From Ostreiculturibacter nitratireducens (GTDB lineage Bacteria; Pseudomonadota; Alphaproteobacteria; Rhodobacterales; Rhodobacteraceae), in assembly GCF_032670585.1 (NCBI RefSeq), contig NZ_JAVQHL010000001.1, positions 248,001-312,000 on the forward strand: a stretch of 64,000 nt of DNA. Direction: 5' to 3'. Of this stretch, positions 17,144-24,657 are shown piece after piece. Within the stretch, counting starts at the first letter, position 1. The number at the start of each line of letters is the position of its first letter. A model generated the notes under the pieces. That model worked only from the letters and a program-made list of their open reading frames with translations. It was not told the origin of the DNA and ran no database searches. A program made the translations under genes and the position numbers.

Positions 17144-18184
17144 ATGGTCGGCGACGAAAGGCAGGCGGTCCTCGAGGGGATGCCGCTACCAGTAGTGCTG
17201 ATCGGGTCATTCGGGCGGATCGAAGCGGCGAATACGCGGGCCCGAGCAGCGTTCTCGGCCGGCATCGTCGGGCGGCCCTACCTGACCGTGTTCCGTCAGC
17301 CGGGCCTGATCGGTGCGCTCGAGGCCGCTTTGGCCGAGGGGCGCACGGGCGACGTGCGGGTCACGATAAGCGCGAATTCGCACGACCTGGTCTACCGGGT
17401 CACCGCGTCTCCGGTTCCTCTGGCCGGCGGGCGTGGTGCCATCCTTGCGTTCGAGGATGTCGGAGAGCGGGAACAGGCCGAGGCGATGCGTCGTGATTTC
17501 GTCGCGAATGTCAGCCACGAATTGCGGACACCTCTGACCGCGCTCCTTGGCTTCATAGAGACGCTGAAGGGTGCAGCGCGCGAAGACTCGGCGGCGCGCG
17601 ACCGTTTTCTCGGAATAATGGAGCGTGAAGCGGAAAGGATGTCACGTCTGATCCGGGACCTCCTATCTCTCAGCCGCGTCGAATCGGAAGAGCGGATGCG
17701 TCCGGCTCAGCGAATCGACCTGATGGTTCCGTTGCGAAGCTCGATCGCTGCCTTGAAGCCCTTGGCGGATGCGCAGGACGTGGCCCTGGGCGTCGACGGG
17801 GGCGGTGAACCGGTGATGCTTCTGGCCGATCCGGACCAGATGACACAGGTTTTTTCGAATCTCATCGAGAACGCGATCAAGTATGGCGGCTCGGGTAAAG
17901 TCGTCACGGTCGAGGTGGAGCGTATAGCGCATGACGCGGCGCTTCGCGGGCCGGCCGTCCGGATTTCAGTCATCGACAAGGGCGAGGGCATCGATCCCAT
18001 CCACATCCCTCGCCTGACGGAGCGATTCTATCGCGTGGACACGCACAGAAGCCGCAAGCAGGGCGGGACTGGGCTTGGCCTTGCCATCGTGAAGCATATC
18101 GTCAGCCGCCATCGCGGCCGCTTCCGTATCGAAAGCGAGAAGGGAAAAGGGAGCCGTTTCTCGGTCGTGCTTCCTTCGGAGTGA
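17144..18184 (+). CDS. phoR: Phosphate regulon sensor histidine kinase PhoR
   Basis: This 346-residue histidine kinase phosphorylates PhoB when phosphate is scarce. A PAS-like domain (about residues 8-105) is followed by HisKA with FVANVSHELRTPLTALLGF (phosphoacceptor His125) and a HATPase with NLIENAIKYGG, DKGEGIDPIHIPRLTERFYR and GGTGLGLAIVKHIV. No hydrophobic membrane segment is visible, unlike E. coli PhoR, so it may be held at the membrane through PhoU or PstB. I chose the ATG at 17144; an earlier in-frame ATG at 17102 lacks a good site. It precedes pstS by a Pho-box promoter. Confidence 0.9.
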   Translation: MVGDERQAVLEGMPLPVVLIGSFGRIEAANTRARAAFSAGIVGRPYLTVFRQPGLIGALEAALAEGRTGDVRVTISANSHDLVYRVTASPVPLAGGRGAILAFEDVGEREQAEAMRRDFVANVSHELRTPLTALLGFIETLKGAAREDSAARDRFLGIMEREAERMSRLIRDLLSLSRVESEERMRPAQRIDLMVPLRSSIAALKPLADAQDVALGVDGGGEPVMLLADPDQMTQVFSNLIENAIKYGGSGKVVTVEVERIAHDAALRGPAVRISVIDKGEGIDPIHIPRLTERFYRVDTHRSRKQGGTGLGLAIVKHIVSRHRGRFRIESEKGKGSRFSVVLPSE

Positions 18185-18228
18185 GGCTTTTCGCCGCTCG
18201 ACCTCAAGCTATCCTGCCGGGCAGCCGT

Positions 18229-18258
18229 GTGTCATATTACTTTTACAAAAGTGTCACA
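18229..18258 (+). promoter_or_regulatory. Pho box (PhoB-binding direct repeats) upstream of pstS
   Basis: Three heptamers, TGTCATA (18230), TTTTACA (18241) and TGTCACA (18252), start exactly 11 bp apart, the spacing of PhoB half-sites. The region lies 86-115 bp before the pstS ATG. The outer two fit the TGTCA core well; the middle one is degenerate. Confidence 0.82.
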
Positions 18259-18343
18259 AAAGCATTGCGGCTGGCCGTTACTCCGCCGCTCGAGGCTTCC
18301 GCTGAAGGTGGCCGTGATTGCTGACATGAGAGGAGCAATTCCC

Positions 18344-19366
18344 ATGAAACTGATGACCGTTACCGTCTCCGCGCTGGCGCTGAGCGTTGCCGCCGGTGCC
18401 GCTGTCGCGCGCGACCAGATCCAGATCGCGGGTTCGTCCACCGTTCTGCCCTACGCGTCGATCGTCGCCGAGGCTTTCGGTGAGAACTTCGACTTCCCGA
18501 CCCCGGTCGTCGAATCGGGCGGCTCCTCGGCCGGTCTGAAGAAATTCTGCGAAGGCGTGGGCGAGGGCACGATCGACGTCGCCAACGCGTCGCGCAAGAT
18601 CAAGGAGTCGGAAATCGAGGCCTGCGCGGCAAACGGCGTGACGGACATCATCGAAGTCCGCATCGGCTATGATGGCATTGTCTTCGCCTCCGACATCAAC
18701 GGGAACGGCTTCGCCTTCACCCCGGCCGACTGGTACAAGGCGCTGGCCGCCGAGGTCGTCGTGGATGGCGCTGTTGTCGCCAACCCCTACACCAAGTGGT
18801 CGGAAGTGAATCCGGAGCTGCCGGATCAGGAGATCATGGCCTTCGTTCCGGGCACCAAGCACGGCACCCGCGAAGTTTTCGAGGAGAAGGTGATCCTGCA
18901 GGGTTGCGAAGACGCGGGCGCGATGGAAGCGCTTGTCGCCGCGAAGGGTGGCGAAGACGAAGCGGAAAGCGCCTGCATGTCGCTGCGCACCGACGGCCGC
19001 TCGGTCGATATCGACGGTGACTACACGGAAACGCTCGCGCGGATCGAGTCGAACAAGGACGGAATCGGCGTGTTCGGCCTTTCGTTCTACGAAAACAACA
19101 CCGCCAAGCTTCAGGTCGCGACGATGTCCGGCGTGACGCCCTCGACCGAGACGATTGCTTCGGGCGACTACCCGGTTTCGCGTCCGCTCTACTTCTACGT
19201 GAAGAAAGCGCACATCGGCGTCATCCCCGGCCTGAAGGAATACGCTGAGTTCTTCGTTTCCGACGACATTGCCGGCCCCGATGGCCCGCTGTCCGAATAC
19301 GGCCTCGTGTCGGATCCGGAACTCGCCGACACCCAATCGATGGTTGCGGACGAAGCCTCGATGTAA
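18344..19366 (+). CDS. pstS: Phosphate ABC transporter periplasmic binding protein PstS
   Basis: This 340-residue secreted phosphate-binding protein has a signal peptide MKLMTVTVSALALSVAAGAAVA with cleavage before RDQIQIAG, followed by the family hallmarks IAGSSTVLPYA, ESGGSSAGLKKFCEG and IDVANASRKIK, which build the phosphate site. I took the start at 18344, where AGAGGAG lies upstream and the signal peptide begins. It heads the pstSCAB-phoU-phoB unit downstream of a Pho box. A stable TTCG-loop hairpin follows the stop, before pstC. Confidence 0.95.
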   Translation: MKLMTVTVSALALSVAAGAAVARDQIQIAGSSTVLPYASIVAEAFGENFDFPTPVVESGGSSAGLKKFCEGVGEGTIDVANASRKIKESEIEACAANGVTDIIEVRIGYDGIVFASDINGNGFAFTPADWYKALAAEVVVDGAVVANPYTKWSEVNPELPDQEIMAFVPGTKHGTREVFEEKVILQGCEDAGAMEALVAAKGGEDEAESACMSLRTDGRSVDIDGDYTETLARIESNKDGIGVFGLSFYENNTAKLQVATMSGVTPSTETIASGDYPVSRPLYFYVKKAHIGVIPGLKEYAEFFVSDDIAGPDGPLSEYGLVSDPELADTQSMVADEASM

Positions 19367-19373
19367 GAGACCC

Positions 19374-19405
19374 GATCCGGGGGGCGGTTCGCCGCTCCCC
19401 GGATC
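19374..19405 (+). other. Stable TTCG-loop hairpin between pstS and pstC
   Basis: Arms at 19374-19387 and 19392-19405 form a stem of about 14 bp (one G-T wobble) around a TTCG loop, 7 nt after the pstS stop. No T-run follows. It probably protects or attenuates the message so that pstS is made in excess of pstCAB. Confidence 0.75.
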
Positions 19406-19426
19406 ACGGCCCCGGGAAGCTCAAGA

Positions 19427-20680
19427 ATGACACTGCCGCTGTTCGTACTACTGTTGCTCGTCGTCGCGGCCTCCGCCTATGTCGCGGCGCGGGCGCGCGC
19501 CACCGCGAGCGTGGGCGGCGACCGGCGGAAGCTGACTTCGCTTCCGAATTCCTACGGGCTAAATGCCGCATTTGCCGCAGCCATTCCCGCGCTTGGCCTG
19601 ATCGTGGTCTGGCTGCTTCTGGGCCGGGTTTCGACCCAGACCGAGATCTTCGCGTTCTTCAGGCCTCTGGCCGAGCGGCCGCAGCTGTTGATCGCGATCT
19701 CGGCGCTGCTGGCCGTCGGAGGTTTTGCCTACGGCATCGCACGCGCGACACCGGGTTTCCGGGCGAGGATCGCGGCGGAACGCTGGATCCTTGTCCTGCT
19801 CATATCCGCTGCTTCGGTGGCGATCCTGACCACGCTCGGGATCATCCTGTCGATGCTGTTCGAAACGGCAAACTTCTTCGGCAAATACAGCTGGACGGAA
19901 TTCTTCTTCGGTCTGACCTGGTCGCCCGACTTCCGGGGCAACAGCCAGCTGGGCTTGCTGCCTCTGCTCTGGGGCACGCTCTACATTTCTCTCGTGGCGC
20001 TTCTCGTTTCGGTCCCGGTTGGGCTTCTCGCGGCGATCTACATGTCGGAATACGCGAACCCCAGGTTCCGCTCCTTCGCGAAGCCTGCGATCGAGGTCCT
20101 CGCCGGCATACCCACCATCGTCTACGGCCTTTTCGCGCTGATCACCGTGGGGCCGGTGCTGCGCGACTGGTTCGCGATCCCGATGGGTCTTGGCGAGAGC
20201 GGGTCGAGCGTGATGACCGCGGGTCTCGTGATGGGGGTCATGCTGATCCCGTTCGTCTCCTCGCTTTCGGACGACATCATCAATTCCGTGCCGCAGTCGC
20301 TTCGTGACGGCTCGCTCGGCCTCGGGGCGACGCCCTCCGAGACGATCCGCCGGGTCGTCCTTCCCGCGGCGCTGCCCGGGATCGTCGGCGCAGTGCTTCT
20401 CGCGGCCTCGCGGGCGATCGGCGAGACGATGATCGTCGTCCTTGGCGCCGGGGCGGCAGCCGCCCAGTTCAAGGAGGGCATCGGAGAGGTCGTCAACCCG
20501 TTCCAAGCCATGACGACGATCACCGTCAAGATCGTCAGCCAGTTGACCGGCGACACGGATTTCGCCGCTCCGGAGACGCTGGTCGCCTTCGCGCTCGGCC
20601 TTACGCTCTTCGTGTTCACGCTGGGGCTCAATGTGCTCGCGCTCTACATCGTGCGCAAATACCGGGAGCAATACGAATGA
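19427..20680 (+). CDS. pstC: Phosphate ABC transporter permease PstC
   Basis: This 417-residue inner-membrane permease is one half of the phosphate channel. The C-terminal two-thirds match PstC: GTLYISLVALLVSVPVGLLAAIYMSEY, split as GTLYISLVALLV and PVGLLAAIYMSEY; IEVLAGIPTIVYGLFA; and the EAA-like loop DGSLGLGATPSETIRRVVLPAALPG, split as DGSLGLGATPSE and VVLPAALPG. It is about 100 residues longer than E. coli PstC because of an N-terminal extension with extra hydrophobic segments, known in Alphaproteobacteria. It overlaps pstA by 4 nt. Confidence 0.94.
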   Translation: MTLPLFVLLLLVVAASAYVAARARATASVGGDRRKLTSLPNSYGLNAAFAAAIPALGLIVVWLLLGRVSTQTEIFAFFRPLAERPQLLIAISALLAVGGFAYGIARATPGFRARIAAERWILVLLISAASVAILTTLGIILSMLFETANFFGKYSWTEFFFGLTWSPDFRGNSQLGLLPLLWGTLYISLVALLVSVPVGLLAAIYMSEYANPRFRSFAKPAIEVLAGIPTIVYGLFALITVGPVLRDWFAIPMGLGESGSSVMTAGLVMGVMLIPFVSSLSDDIINSVPQSLRDGSLGLGATPSETIRRVVLPAALPGIVGAVLLAASRAIGETMIVVLGAGAAAAQFKEGIGEVVNPFQAMTTITVKIVSQLTGDTDFAAPETLVAFALGLTLFVFTLGLNVLALYIVRKYREQYE

Positions 20681-22029
20681 CCGACACCGTCACCCCCGGC
20701 GCGCGCACGAAGACGTCCCTGCTTGCAACGGACGCCAAGACCAAGAAGCGGAATGCCGCAGAGGCGCGGTTCCGCGTTTACGGGCTGACCGCGACGCTTC
20801 TGGCAATCGTGGCGCTCGTGGTCCTGATGGCCTCGATCCTTGGCAATGGTCTTTCGGCCTTCAAGCAGACCTACGTCACTCTTTCCATCGAGTTGCCGGA
20901 GGCGAAACTCGACAAGTCCGGCACGCGGGACATCGAGGTCATGAAGAAGGTGACGACGCTCGGCTACACGCCGCTCCTGAAGGATGCGATGGAGCGTACG
21001 ATGGCCGGGCATGACATCGCCATCGAGGGACTTTCCGCGAAGGAAGCGGCCGAGATGATCTCGAAGGAGGCGGCCGCGACCTTGCGTGACCAGGTTCTCG
21101 CGAACCCCGATCTCGTCGGTCAGACCATAGACCTGAGAGTGCTCGTCAACGGCCGCATCGATGGCTACTTCAAGGGCCGCGTCGACCGTGAGATCGCGGC
21201 GCTCGACCAGAACGTGAGCCCGGAGCAACTCGACCTCGCCGACGCGCTGCGCGATGCGGGCTTGATGGAAACCGTGTTCAACTGGGCCTTCCTGACCGCG
21301 CCGGACGCGTCCGACCAGAGGCCGGAGGCCGCCGGTCTTGGCGTCGCGATCCTGGGGTCGATCTACATGATGATCGTCGTCCTGGTCCTCGCGCTGCCGA
21401 TCGGCGTCGCCGCGGCGATCTACCTCGAGGAGTTCGCGCCTAAGAACCGCTGGACCGACCTCATCGAGGTGAACATATCGAACCTCGCCGCGGTCCCGTC
21501 GATCGTCTTCGGTATCCTCGGCCTGGCGATCTTCATCAATTTCGTCGGATTGCGGGCTTCGGCCCCGATCGTCGGCGGGCTCGTCCTGACGCTGATGACG
21601 TTGCCGCGGATCATCATTCCTGCACGGGCGGCACTGAAGGCCGTGCCGCCGTCGATCCGCGACGCGGCGCTCGGAGTAGGGGCTTCCAAGATGCAGTCGG
21701 TGTTCCACCACGTCCTGCCACTGGCGGCGCCGGGCATCCTGACGGGTCTCATCATCGGTCTTAGCCAGGCCCTTGGCGAAACCGCGCCGCTCCTTCTGAT
21801 CGGCATGGTGGCTTTCGTGCGCGAATATCCGGCGGCCTGGTCGCCCGAAAACGGTTTGTTCGGGGAGCCCTCGACGGCGCTTCCGGTGCAGGTCTACAAC
21901 TGGACGCAGCGGGCTGACCCCGCCTTCGTCGAACGGGCATCGGGCGCGATCATCGTGCTCCTGGTGTTCCTTCTTGTCATGAACGCGGCGGCGGTGATCC
22001 TGCGGCGACGGTTCGAGCGTCGCTGGTAG
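20677..22029 (+). CDS. pstA: Phosphate ABC transporter permease PstA
   Basis: This 450-residue permease is the PstC partner. The N-terminus has one membrane segment (LLAIVALVVLMASILG) followed by about 190 mostly hydrophilic residues of the DUF3333 type before the permease domain, which starts at about residue 225 (GSIYMMIVVLVLALPIGVAAAIYLEEF, split as GSIYMMIVVLVL and PIGVAAAIYLEEF). The EAA loop is DAALGVGASKMQSVFHHVLP. E. coli PstA is about 300 residues; the extra N-terminal domain is usual in Alphaproteobacteria and faces the periplasm. The ATG overlaps the pstC stop (ATGA). Confidence 0.93.
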   Translation: MTDTVTPGARTKTSLLATDAKTKKRNAAEARFRVYGLTATLLAIVALVVLMASILGNGLSAFKQTYVTLSIELPEAKLDKSGTRDIEVMKKVTTLGYTPLLKDAMERTMAGHDIAIEGLSAKEAAEMISKEAAATLRDQVLANPDLVGQTIDLRVLVNGRIDGYFKGRVDREIAALDQNVSPEQLDLADALRDAGLMETVFNWAFLTAPDASDQRPEAAGLGVAILGSIYMMIVVLVLALPIGVAAAIYLEEFAPKNRWTDLIEVNISNLAAVPSIVFGILGLAIFINFVGLRASAPIVGGLVLTLMTLPRIIIPARAALKAVPPSIRDAALGVGASKMQSVFHHVLPLAAPGILTGLIIGLSQALGETAPLLLIGMVAFVREYPAAWSPENGLFGEPSTALPVQVYNWTQRADPAFVERASGAIIVLLVFLLVMNAAAVILRRRFERRW

Positions 22030-22040
22030 GGGGTGGAGAT

Positions 22041-22844
22041 ATGCAGATGAAAGACATGCGACTGACGGAGAGCACCGTGGACGCCAGTGAAATCAAGATC
22101 GCGGCCAAGGGCGTCGACGTGTTCTACGGCGATACCCATGCGATCAAGAACGTGGACGTGGACATTCTGGATCGCACTGTCACCGCCTTCATAGGGCCTT
22201 CCGGCTGTGGCAAGTCCACCTTCCTGCGGTGTCTGAACCGCATGAACGACACGATCCCGTCGTGCCGCGTGACGGGCGAGATCACGCTCGACGGCGAGGA
22301 CATATACGACCGCCGCGTTGACCCGGTGCAGCTGCGCGCCAAGGTCGGGATGGTGTTCCAGAAACCCAACCCGTTCCCGAAGTCGATCTACGAGAACGTC
22401 GCCTACGGGCCGCGCATCCATGGCATGACCCGCAACAAGGCGGAACTCGACGAGGTCGTCGAGAATTCCCTCCGCCGGGCAGCGCTCTGGAACGAGGTGA
22501 AGGACCGGCTGTCGGAACCGGGTACGGGGCTGTCGGGCGGCCAGCAGCAGCGGCTCTGCATCGCCCGTGCGGTTGCCACGGCGCCCGAAGTGCTTTTGAT
22601 GGACGAGCCCTGTTCGGCGCTTGACCCGATCGCGACGGCGCAGGTCGAGGAACTCATCCTCGAACTGACCGAGAACTTCTCGGTCGTGATCGTCACGCAT
22701 TCGATGCAGCAGGCCGCCCGGGTCAGCCAGAAGACGGCGTTCTTCCACCTCGGAAACCTGGTCGAATACGGTGAAACGGGGCAGATATTCACTAACCCCA
22801 AGGATCCCCGCACCGAAAGCTACATCACCGGCCGGATCGGTTGA
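22041..22844 (+). CDS. pstB: Phosphate ABC transporter ATP-binding protein PstB
   Basis: This 267-residue ATPase drives phosphate import. Walker A is GPSGCGKS at residues 52-59, with the ABC signature LSGGQQQRLCIARA, Walker B VLLMDEPCSALDP and the H-loop in VIVTHSMQQAARVS. The CSALDP form of Walker B is typical of PstB. A GGGGGTGGAG site precedes the ATG, 11 nt after pstA. The gene also takes part in phosphate signalling by contact with PhoU. Confidence 0.96.
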   Translation: MQMKDMRLTESTVDASEIKIAAKGVDVFYGDTHAIKNVDVDILDRTVTAFIGPSGCGKSTFLRCLNRMNDTIPSCRVTGEITLDGEDIYDRRVDPVQLRAKVGMVFQKPNPFPKSIYENVAYGPRIHGMTRNKAELDEVVENSLRRAALWNEVKDRLSEPGTGLSGGQQQRLCIARAVATAPEVLLMDEPCSALDPIATAQVEELILELTENFSVVIVTHSMQQAARVSQKTAFFHLGNLVEYGETGQIFTNPKDPRTESYITGRIG

Positions 22845-22858
22845 GGAAGGAAACGAGC

Positions 22859-23575
22859 ATGACCCCTGAACATCACATCGTCCGCGCCTTCGACCGCGAT
22901 CTTGAAGAGATGCAGGCCCATGTGCTCAAGATGGGCGGCCTCGTCGAGGCCGCGATCGTCGATGCCGCGCAGGCGCTTGAGACCCGGGACGAAGAACTGG
23001 CCGAGAAGGTCAGGAAGGGCGACAAGCTGATCGACGCCCTCGAGGAGCAGGTGAACGAGGAGGCGGCTCGCGTGATAGCCCTGCGCGCGCCGACGGCATC
23101 CGACCTGAGGACCGTCCTCACGGTTCTGAAGATCGCCGCGAGCCTCGAACGCGTCGGCGACTACGCGAAGAACATGGCCAAGCGATCCAATGTGCTTGTG
23201 CACATGCCAGTCGTGGAAGGATCCGGCGGTGCTATCAGGCGCATGGCGAAGGCCGTCGAGGCAATGCTCAAGGACGCGCTCGACGCCTATGTCCATCGCG
23301 ATCTCGCGCTCGCCGAGGACGTGCGCCAGCGCGACCAGGACGTGGACCAGATGTACAACGCGCTGTTCCGGGAATTCCTTACCCACATGATGGAGGACCC
23401 GAGGAACATCACGGCCTGCATGCACCTGCACTTCATCGCAAAAAACATAGAGCGGATGGGCGACCACGTGACGACGATCGCGGAGCAGGTCATCTACCTC
23501 GTTTCCGGCCACTTGCCGGAAGAAAGCCGGCCGAAGGCGAACAGCGTCACGGACTTCGACGACAGACGGGACTGA
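22859..23575 (+). CDS. phoU: Phosphate signalling protein PhoU
   Basis: This 238-residue all-helical protein carries the two PhoU repeats, each with an acidic E/D-x-x-x-D metal motif, for example near LERVGDYAKNMAKRS and MERMGDHVTTIAEQV. It links PstB to PhoR and dampens the phosphate response when phosphate is plentiful. The start is the ATG at 22859 with AGGAAGG upstream; a TTG at 22841 is not needed. It lies 14 nt after pstB and 4 nt before phoB. Confidence 0.95.
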   Translation: MTPEHHIVRAFDRDLEEMQAHVLKMGGLVEAAIVDAAQALETRDEELAEKVRKGDKLIDALEEQVNEEAARVIALRAPTASDLRTVLTVLKIAASLERVGDYAKNMAKRSNVLVHMPVVEGSGGAIRRMAKAVEAMLKDALDAYVHRDLALAEDVRQRDQDVDQMYNALFREFLTHMMEDPRNITACMHLHFIAKNIERMGDHVTTIAEQVIYLVSGHLPEESRPKANSVTDFDDRRD

Positions 23576-23579
23576 ACTC

Positions 23580-24269
23580 GTGTCCGCGGTCGAACCCTGC
23601 ATCCTCGTCGTCGAAGATGAGCCCGCCCAACGCGAGGTTCTTGTCTACAACCTCGAAGCGCAAGGCTTCCGGGTCGCGGCGGCGGAAAACGGTGACGAGG
23701 CTCTGCTTCTCGCTGCGGAGGAGAATCCGGACCTGATACTCCTGGACTGGATGCTACCCGAGGTCTCTGGCATCGAAGTCTGCAGGCGGCTGCGATCGCG
23801 CAGCGAAACGCGCGGCATCCCTGTCATCATGCTTTCGGCAAGGTCCGAAGAGGTTGATCGCGTGCGCGGACTCGAGACGGGCGCGGACGACTATATCGTG
23901 AAGCCGTTTTCGCTTGCCGAACTCATCGCCCGGATCAAGGGGCTGCTGCGGCGGACCCGCCCCGCGTCGATGGGCGCCGTGCTGGAATTCGAGGACATCA
24001 GGCTTGACGGTGAAACCCACCGGGTCACGCGCGGGGGGCGGCAGGTGCAACTCGGCCCGACGGAGTTCCGCCTGCTTTCCGCCCTCATGGAACGACCCGG
24101 CCGCGTCTGGAGCCGCGAGAAGATTCTCGACCGCGTCTGGGGGCGTGACATCTACGTCGACACCCGGACCGTGGACGTTCATGTCGGCCGTCTGCGCAAG
24201 GCCCTGAAGGCCGAGGGCGAAGAGGATCCGATCCGCACCGTCCGTGGGGCAGGTTACTCCCTGGGGTGA
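23580..24269 (+). CDS. phoB: Phosphate regulon response regulator PhoB
   Basis: This 229-residue OmpR-type response regulator has a receiver domain (about residues 5-120) with acidic pocket VVEDEP, phosphoacceptor Asp56 in LLDWMLPEV, and K in YIVKPFSLAEL. A winged-helix DNA-binding domain follows (about 130-227), with LGPTEFRLLSALMERPGRVWSR, split as LGPTEFRLLSALM and RPGRVWSR, and VDVHVGRLRKAL. It starts with GTG at 23580. It is the last gene of the pst unit and probably binds the Pho box before pstS. Confidence 0.94.
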   Translation: MSAVEPCILVVEDEPAQREVLVYNLEAQGFRVAAAENGDEALLLAAEENPDLILLDWMLPEVSGIEVCRRLRSRSETRGIPVIMLSARSEEVDRVRGLETGADDYIVKPFSLAELIARIKGLLRRTRPASMGAVLEFEDIRLDGETHRVTRGGRQVQLGPTEFRLLSALMERPGRVWSREKILDRVWGRDIYVDTRTVDVHVGRLRKALKAEGEEDPIRTVRGAGYSLG

Positions 24270-24657
24270 CCATTCTTAGGGCAAATGCACCACGATGGCA
24301 GCCCAATCAGTGATCCGAAGCGTTTTGGAATTGCGGCAAGGGCGTTTTCTGCATATGCAAAACGAAAGACGGCCGGTTGCAGCCCGAAGCGTCCTGACCG
24401 GATGTGGACAGTCTCGCGGGGCGCGCCAACACGGGGCAGAGAGGCATTTCCGCAGTCGGTCATGGCCGGCTGTGACGCGGAGTTCCGATCTTCCCTGATG
24501 TGCAGGCACGGGTTTTCGCGCTTCAGCCTCTGGGCTGCCGACGCGGGATGAGGCGCCTCTTCGATGCGTTGCCGCGCGAAGATCCCGCGTCTTGAAACCT
24601 CGCATCAGTCGTCGTCTTCTATTTCAGGGGAGGATCCCCCTCAAGATCCGAGGACCT
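24270..24657. other. Non-coding stretch between phoB and glgP with structured glgP leader
   Basis: This is a 388-bp stretch with no convincing gene. The last third could fold: 9-bp arms ACGCGGGAT (24541-24549) and ATCCCGCGT (24582-24590) enclose GAGGCGCCTC, and a second short hairpin lies at 24627-24639. It should contain the glg promoter; I could not assign -35 and -10 boxes. Confidence 0.45.

Noticed and set aside
24285..24551. Small plus-strand open frames between phoB and glgP
   Set aside because: No ribosome site, no recognisable sequence, and overlap of several frames; the stretch is better read as non-coding leader.
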